Source: PALSA-968 sp964387075
Lineage (GTDB): Bacteria > Bacteroidota > Bacteroidia > B-17B0 > Aurantibacillaceae
Reading direction: 5' to 3'
Length of the DNA: 64,000 nt
Assembly: GCA_964387075.1 (NCBI GenBank)
Contig: CAYLVB010000007.1
Span: forward strand, 230,811-294,810
Shown: positions 58,858-64,000 of the stretch, piece after piece
Layout: every line of letters begins with the position of its first letter
Position numbering within the stretch: the first letter of the stretch is position 1
Notes under the pieces: generated by a model
Database searches by the model: none
The model's input: only the letters and a program-made list of their open reading frames with translations
Told to the model about the DNA's origin: nothing
Position numbers and translations under genes: made by a program

Positions 58858-61800
58858 TTATCTTATTAACGATACAACGCCGCTCAATTCCTTCCTAAGT
58901 CCTTTAGAGGTCTTGAGGTTGATCTTCCAAACATACACATCCTGCTGCACATCCTCGCCATGCACCGTTCCATCCCACCCCTTATACAGGTCGTTCGCGA
59001 CAAATATTTTATTTCCCCAGCGATCAAAGAGCATCAGTTCAAATTCCGCTATCCCTACTCCTTTGGCCATAAAGATATCATTGGTTCCATCGGCGTTAGG
59101 CGTAAAAGCATTGGGAACGAAGATCTCAAAATCATCTTCAATGTTAATTATTTTTATCACTGTATCCACACATCCGTGGTTAGAGGTAACGATCAATTGG
59201 GTCGTATAGGATCCTGCTTCACCGTATATATGTGAAGGATCTTGCTGGTTACTGCCCTGCTGATCCCCAAAGGTCCAATTGTATGAAACGATCACGGCAC
59301 CCGAACTGGCATTGGAAAAGTGTATTTCCGGATCAAGTATCGTGGTTGGTTGCGGCGTGGCGTTAAAATCGGCGTGTGGAACAGGATAAACGATAATAGT
59401 AGAAACGGATGTTCCCTTACAGCCGTTCTTGTCGGTTAAAGTGAACACCGCGTTGAAAGTTCCTTCTCCTTTAAAACAATGTACAGGATCGCAATCGGTC
59501 GATGTGGTTCCGTCGCCGAAGTTCCAGCTGCAGGTTCCGCTCACGGTAGATGTATTGGCAAAATTCACGCACACCGGCGCGCAACCGGAAGCAGAAAGTG
59601 GAGAGACGGAGGTTGGAAGTGGATTGATCACTACCGTTGTTGTCGCTATGCCCGAACAACCACCCGGAATTGTAACCGTAACCGAATAAATTCCGGCGGC
59701 GGCTGGCTGCGTAGTATTGATGACCGGATTTTGCTGATTAGAAGTAAAATTATTCGGGCCCAACCAACTCACAACTCCCGCGGTGTTACAAGTCAAATTA
59801 AGCACTGAGCCTTCGCACACAGGGCCATTATTCCCGGCAAGAACAACCGGCGGAGGATTAATGGTTACCTGCGCTATGGCCGCGTTCACGCAACCATTAT
59901 TATCTGTTGCTGTTACCACATAGGCGCCCGCCGTATTGAGACCTGCATTGCTTATAGTAGGATTTTGCTGGCCGGATGTAAAACCATTCGGGCCGCTCCA
60001 GGAATAATTCACGCCGCCGTTTGCGCTCAAGTTGATAGTTCCATTAGAACAAACAATCACATCACTTGCAGTAACTGTTGGCAACGCATACACGGTAACA
60101 GAAGTAGTGCCGGTAGCCTGGCAATTGTTGCCGTTAGAAACTGTTACGGTGTAAATACCGGTCGCGCCGCTATTCACAGGATTTACGACCGGGTTTTGCA
60201 GCGCGGATGAAAAACCGCCGGGACCGCTCCACGAATAAGTTGTACCACCGGAAGCGTTCAGGCTGAGTGTTTGGTTGGCGCAGAGAGGCCCGTTATTACC
60301 CGCCACAGGAACCGGTAGCGGGCTAATAACAACAGTCGTTGTCGCAGTGGCCTGGCAACCGTTTGCATCCGTAACCTGCACAGTATAGGTTCCCGACATA
60401 TTTATTTGCGTGTTGCTAAGAACCGGGTTTTGTACATTGGAAGTATAGCTGTTTGGTCCGACCCAGTTCCAGCTAACGCCGGTATTGCAGGAAAGATTCA
60501 GGTTAGTGCCCACGCAGAGTGGTCCGGTGTTGGCAGCGTTTATGATCAAGGCGGAACTTGCTGCCACGTTGGCGCTTCCGGAAACAATACATCCGTTGGC
60601 ATCTGTAACGGTAGCTGAGTAATTTCCGGAAGAAAGATTGCTGATACCCGGTGTTGTATACCCGGAAGAACTCCAGGAATACGAATAAGGACTGGTGCCA
60701 CCCGAAGCGGAAACAGAGGCAGAACCGTTCATAGCGCCGCAAGTGGTAGGACTAGCGCTTAACGTGGCGGTGAGCGCCGCGGGCTGCGTGATGCTTACGG
60801 TTTGTGTTCCGCTGCAGCCGCCGGCGTCGGTAATTGTAACCGAATAAATTCCCGCCGTAAGGTTGACTGCGGTTTGCGAAGTTTGTCCGCCCGGGCTCCA
60901 GGAATAGGTAAAGGGTGCTGTGCCGCCCGAAGGAACCGCGTTGGCCGCCCCTGTGTTTCCACCGTTGCAAAGTACATTGGTTGGCGTTGCAACGGCAGCC
61001 AGTAAAGAACCTGAAGGTATGGTCACAACTGCTGTATCGATCTCGTTGCAAGATCCTGCTCCGGTTACAATTACCGTGTAAGTTCCCCCCGCGAGGCCGG
61101 TTGCTGTTTGCGTTGTTTGAACAGGATTTGTGCTCCATGCATACGAATAAGGGGCCGCGCAAAAGATCGGTAATGCGGTTGCGGTTCCAATGTTGGAAGC
61201 ACCGCAAGAGTTGGGAGTAAAAGTTGTGGTGATGGGCGTGCAAAGGGTTGACATCGAAAACTGCGCCACAAAACCGGAGTTAGTTCCCGAAACAAGACTT
61301 CCGCCACAGGCGTAAAAGATCCCGTTGTTTCCAATTACAATATCAAGAACAGGTTTGGGCGTGGTAAAAGAAGTGAGCAAGGATAAATTCGGGTCGTAAA
61401 CATAAACCCCGTTAGAAGAGCCTACGTACACATTTCCGCATTTGTCTACAGCTGTACCTGAATTCGCGTGTTGCACACCACCTGGAACAGTTATGCTTGA
61501 AAGTAAAGCGCCTGTATTAAGATCTCTTTTTTGAAGCGATGCGCCCAAACACACGTAGAGGTAATTACATCCCGCTGCAATTCCGTTAAAGCCATACGTT
61601 TTATATGCCGTATTGAAACCATCCACAAAAGCCGCGTTCACCGGAAAACTGTTATTGAACACAGTGGAGAAGCCAGAGGATGGATCCAGGCAGGTAAGGT
61701 GAGGATTAGGGCTGGCGTCTTTTACCGAGATCAAATACAATTTCCCATTCTTTCCATACGAAGTGGTTACAATATCGCCTACCGAGGGAGGAGAGAACAT

Positions 61801-63096
61801 ACCCGACTCAGCACCGGTTGCCGTGTTGATGATATCGCCCTGGCCAATGCCACAGCAGGTAGCGCCAACACCAATCTGTAATAACTGCGAATAATCGCAA
61901 TTGAAATTGATGCGCCAATTCTCGTAAAGTACCGGACTGATGAAATTGTATTGCATAGCTCCCGAAGGATCCAATTTAGCATGCGCGCAATCGGCAAAGA
62001 AATAACCTATGGAATAGAATCCGCTGGTGATGAAGGAATTGCCTTGTGGGTCAACAGCAAGATCACCGGTTGCTTCAATGAACTTCATGGCGCTGGTAAA
62101 ATTGAATGTCCACTGCAGCACGCCCGCAGCATTGTATTTTTGAATGTAATGTCCAAGTGGACTGCTGTTGTTTCCGGGGGTTCCTGTAAAACCATAGATA
62201 AAAACGTTATTTGCCGCATCGGCGCTGATCTCAACTACGGTGCAGACAGGAACAAGACTGCTGTTCATCCAGGGATCAATGATCACGGTTTTGGTTTTGT
62301 CGTAATGGCTCAGGTTAAAAGTTACCACATTCTTTTTGAGCTCGAAATTTGAAACGATAGGTGCATTTCCTTCTTCGTAAAAAGTTTCGGGAGCGCTGTC
62401 GGTGATATTACCTGCTTTGGTGGTGTAACACACGCTTCCGGTTTTGTCAATAAAAATTTTTCCCGCGCCGGTATATCGCATTTGAATAAGAGAAGCGTCC
62501 GCGCCGGGGTGCACCACAAAAGCGTATTTCAATCCCTTTTCGGGGTGAAAAGTATAAACCACATCAATGCCCGGGTAAAGACCTTTATAGATCATTTTTT
62601 TATAGCCGGCCGCGCCTTCGATACTTTTGGTACGATCTAAAGGATTAAGGAAGTTGGTGTATTCATTTACCTTTTCTTCAGTCACAATTTGCACACCGGG
62701 ATTCGCCCCTACCCATTCCATAGTAACATCATAATTATGCGGAAGTTTTTTCTCTCTTTCGTGCTCTTCTTCTTCCTCTTCACGGTGACCTTTAACGCTT
62801 TTCATGGCTTTTTCAAAAGCTTCTTCCTCTTCGTGGCTCATCGATTCCATTTGGCTCATGCGGCAAATGAACCCGGTTGGAGTAAAATAGATCTTGTGGC
62901 CGATATCGGCAGAGAACAGGATATTCTCCTTGCCCTTTTCACTTAGCATGAACTGGCCTTTGTTCTCTATGAAAACCTTTTGCGCAAAAGGGTCGCTTTT
63001 TGCCCAATTCATCATATCCTTACCTTGAATGGGCCCCTGGGCAAAACCAAGTATGGTTTGGGTGGTGAGCAGGAGGGTGAGAAGAAGCTTGTTCAT
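58858..63096 (-). CDS. Giant IENKGQ-type adhesin, type B sorting domain
   Basis: 1412 aa from the ATG at 63096 (MNKLLLTLLLTTQTILGFAQ). IENKGQ at 43-48 opens the N-terminal domain, which contains a Glu/Arg-rich insert (KGHREEEEEEHEREKKLP) and ends at IIDPWMNSS. A six-to-seven-segment propeller-like region follows (about 290-620, CGNVYVGSSNGVYVYD). Next are about eight SprB/Ig-like repeats (SYSWS, TYSWSGPGGFSS, NYSWSGPNGFTS; about 630-1180), two PKD domains (CSWNFGDGTTST, YNWTFGDQQGS) and the type B C-terminus (FVPNAFTPNADGTNDIF, FDRWGNKIF, WDGTVHGEDVQQDVYVW). It is a surface adhesin of the SprB-like class. The homologue at 1-2607 has the same plan. Confidence 0.9.
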   Translation of the reverse strand: MNKLLLTLLLTTQTILGFAQGPIQGKDMMNWAKSDPFAQKVFIENKGQFMLSEKGKENILFSADIGHKIYFTPTGFICRMSQMESMSHEEEEAFEKAMKSVKGHREEEEEEHEREKKLPHNYDVTMEWVGANPGVQIVTEEKVNEYTNFLNPLDRTKSIEGAAGYKKMIYKGLYPGIDVVYTFHPEKGLKYAFVVHPGADASLIQMRYTGAGKIFIDKTGSVCYTTKAGNITDSAPETFYEEGNAPIVSNFELKKNVVTFNLSHYDKTKTVIIDPWMNSSLVPVCTVVEISADAANNVFIYGFTGTPGNNSSPLGHYIQKYNAAGVLQWTFNFTSAMKFIEATGDLAVDPQGNSFITSGFYSIGYFFADCAHAKLDPSGAMQYNFISPVLYENWRINFNCDYSQLLQIGVGATCCGIGQGDIINTATGAESGMFSPPSVGDIVTTSYGKNGKLYLISVKDASPNPHLTCLDPSSGFSTVFNNSFPVNAAFVDGFNTAYKTYGFNGIAAGCNYLYVCLGASLQKRDLNTGALLSSITVPGGVQHANSGTAVDKCGNVYVGSSNGVYVYDPNLSLLTSFTTPKPVLDIVIGNNGIFYACGGSLVSGTNSGFVAQFSMSTLCTPITTTFTPNSCGASNIGTATALPIFCAAPYSYAWSTNPVQTTQTATGLAGGTYTVIVTGAGSCNEIDTAVVTIPSGSLLAAVATPTNVLCNGGNTGAANAVPSGGTAPFTYSWSPGGQTSQTAVNLTAGIYSVTITDAGGCSGTQTVSITQPAALTATLSASPTTCGAMNGSASVSASGGTSPYSYSWSSSGYTTPGISNLSSGNYSATVTDANGCIVSGSANVAASSALIINAANTGPLCVGTNLNLSCNTGVSWNWVGPNSYTSNVQNPVLSNTQINMSGTYTVQVTDANGCQATATTTVVISPLPVPVAGNNGPLCANQTLSLNASGGTTYSWSGPGGFSSALQNPVVNPVNSGATGIYTVTVSNGNNCQATGTTSVTVYALPTVTASDVIVCSNGTINLSANGGVNYSWSGPNGFTSGQQNPTISNAGLNTAGAYVVTATDNNGCVNAAIAQVTINPPPVVLAGNNGPVCEGSVLNLTCNTAGVVSWLGPNNFTSNQQNPVINTTQPAAAGIYSVTVTIPGGCSGIATTTVVINPLPTSVSPLSASGCAPVCVNFANTSTVSGTCSWNFGDGTTSTDCDPVHCFKGEGTFNAVFTLTDKNGCKGTSVSTIIVYPVPHADFNATPQPTTILDPEIHFSNASSGAVIVSYNWTFGDQQGSNQQDPSHIYGEAGSYTTQLIVTSNHGCVDTVIKIINIEDDFEIFVPNAFTPNADGTNDIFMAKGVGIAEFELMLFDRWGNKIFVANDLYKGWDGTVHGEDVQQDVYVWKINLKTSKGLRKELSGVVSLIR

Positions 63097-63109
63097 AGTC
63101 TGTGTTTTG

Positions 63110-63128
63110 TTACAGCTAATTTCGCCCA
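63110..63128 (-). promoter_or_regulatory. Proximal conserved box, upstream of adhesin operon
   Basis: The plus strand reads TTACAGCTAATTTCGCCC, 14 nt from the ATG at 63096. It matches 57353 nearly base for base, and both are preceded by TTTTG. Confidence 0.6.
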
Positions 63129-63164
63129 TAAGGGAGGGGTATCCAATACGTAATTTGAAATTCG

Positions 63165-63176
63165 TTAGGCATCTGA
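63165..63176 (-). promoter_or_regulatory. Distal conserved box, upstream of adhesin operon
   Basis: TTAGGCATCTGA, 69 bp from the ATG and 55 bp from the proximal box. Confidence 0.55.
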
Positions 63177-63232
63177 AATTGGTTTATTTCCCTTATTTGT
63201 CTATATTAGCTGTATAATTCTAATTGTAACTG

Positions 63233-63244
63233 TTAGGTGTCTGA
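63233..63244. promoter_or_regulatory. Second distal-type box, overlapping GTG start
   Basis: TTAGGTGTCTGA, 68 bp from the copy at 63165. It overlaps the GTG start codon of the SEKRYF-type gene at 63237, which could allow autoregulation of that gene. Confidence 0.45.
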
Positions 63245-64000
63245 TAACGAAGATCATCTCTTTAAACTGGTCAAATCCCTGACCGCCAGCGAGAAACGCT
63301 ACTTCTCGCTCTATGCTTCGCGTCATACCATGGGCGAAAAGAACAACAGCTTGATCATGTTCCAGAAGCTTGAGGCCCTGACGAACTATGACGAGAAAAA
63401 GTTCCGCAAAAAGCATAAGAAAAAGGCCTTTGCAAAACATTATCGCTTCAACAAGCATTTTCTATACAAGCTCATCCTCCAGGCACTGCGCAGTTTTCAC
63501 GCGGGCAAGACCGCCGAGGCCGAGATCCGGGAACACATTCATTACATCGATATTCTTGTTGAAAAAGGATTATTTATCCAGGCCCTTGAAATGATCGAGT
63601 CAATAAAGGTCAAGGCTATGCGCTACCAGTTCTTTGAACTGTACTTTGAATTGCTGCACAAAGAGCTTTCCCTGCACCGCGACCACGGCTTTGCCGATGC
63701 CGATGAAGAAAAGATCGCCGCCATCTTTACGGAAATGGAAACATCCCTGAAAGACATGCATGCGCTCCTGGAACTGGAGAAAGTAAGCGTGCGCATCTCG
63801 CAACGACTGGCGAGGGGAGGATTCCCGAGAAATAAAAAGAACCTCGATGATATATTCGGCATCGATGTTATCGATAAATTAAAAAAAGCGCCCACCCAAT
63901 TTTCGGCGGCCTGGAATTTCTACACCTCCAAGCTGGCCATCAGTTTTATGAAGCGCGACTACCAAAAGGCGCTCGACGGGATCAATGCCCTCATCGAACT
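63237..64000 (+). CDS. SEKRYF-type helical protein (second copy), C-terminus outside window
   Basis: 254 codons are visible before the window edge. The start is the GTG at 63237: an in-frame stop (TAG) lies immediately before it and no other start fits upstream. The N-terminus reads SDNEDHLFKLVKSLTASEKRYFSLY, followed by KHYRFNKHFLYKLILQALRSFHAG and long amphipathic helices. It is a paralogue of the protein at 5333-6871 (SLTxSEKRYF, then ILKSLR versus ILQALR). It is divergent from the giant adhesin operon with 140 bp between starts. Function unknown; soluble and cytoplasmic by appearance. Confidence 0.85.
   Translation, partial: MSDNEDHLFKLVKSLTASEKRYFSLYASRHTMGEKNNSLIMFQKLEALTNYDEKKFRKKHKKKAFAKHYRFNKHFLYKLILQALRSFHAGKTAEAEIREHIHYIDILVEKGLFIQALEMIESIKVKAMRYQFFELYFELLHKELSLHRDHGFADADEEKIAAIFTEMETSLKDMHALLELEKVSVRISQRLARGGFPRNKKNLDDIFGIDVIDKLKKAPTQFSAAWNFYTSKLAISFMKRDYQKALDGINALIE

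Noticed and set aside
58858..63096. Repeat array that might be a CRISPR or satellite
   Set aside because: The repeats are coding, about 80 residues long and diverged, as expected for SprB/Ig-like domains. No short identical repeats with unique spacers are present.

Overview
The window is a stretch of chromosome from a member of the Bacteroidota (class Bacteroidia, probably an uncultured or environmental lineage). The evidence is agreement across many features. There are about fifteen genes for secreted proteins with type IX secretion (T9SS) C-terminal sorting domains. Promoters are of the TAnnTTTG (-7) type and most starts lack Shine-Dalgarno sequences. Families typical of the phylum are present: an IPExxxVDY-type protein beside pyk, DUF4290 beside murA, LuxE-like and DUF3108 proteins. 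The rimP-nusA-infB order and a MurA with Asp in place of the usual catalytic Cys also fit. There are no phage genes, integrases, transposases, rRNAs or CRISPR arrays.

Layout. 1-4.6 kb (minus): a two-gene T9SS cargo operon, ending in a giant IENKGQ-type adhesin cut by the window edge. 5.3-6.9 kb: a helical SEKRYF-type protein of unknown function. 6.9-9.9 kb: two tandem paralogous propeller-like cargo proteins. 10.0 kb: tRNA-Ala(GGC) with a clear promoter and terminator. 10.2-17 kb: more cargo genes, including a dockerin-like protein and one broken gene, around an M42 peptidase and a DMT transporter. 17-24.5 kb: housekeeping (pyk, LuxE-like acyltransferase, MlaF/MlaE lipid transporter, rlmB). 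24.5-29.3 kb: rimP-nusA-infB behind a strong promoter and a perfect leader hairpin. 29.3-34 kb: HU, fmt, DUF3108, acyltransferase, aldo/keto reductase. 34-38.7 kb: a TPR/PD40/OmpA protein with the domain plan of T9SS component PorE, plus two cargo genes. 38.8-49 kb: murA, DUF4290, a low-molecular-weight phosphatase, a TPR sensor, EVE, cargo, holA, mutS. 49-53.5 kb: an AddB-like nuclease and a membrane SpoIIE-type phosphatase. 53.5-63.1 kb (minus): four cargo genes, two with type B sorting domains, including a second giant IENKGQ adhesin. 63.2-64 kb: a second SEKRYF-type gene, cut by the window edge.

How parts may work together. The two ends of the window carry two versions of the same arrangement: an IENKGQ adhesin with cargo genes on the minus strand, divergent from a SEKRYF-type helical protein on the plus strand. 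In the right-hand copy, three cargo transcription units share a two-part upstream signature (a distal TTAGRYRTCWGA box and a proximal TTAGAGCTAATTTCG box) with 55-56 bp between box starts. This looks like a small surface-protein regulon. Separately, seven genes have a TAnnTTTG/A element exactly 4 nt before the start codon, which predicts leaderless mRNAs.
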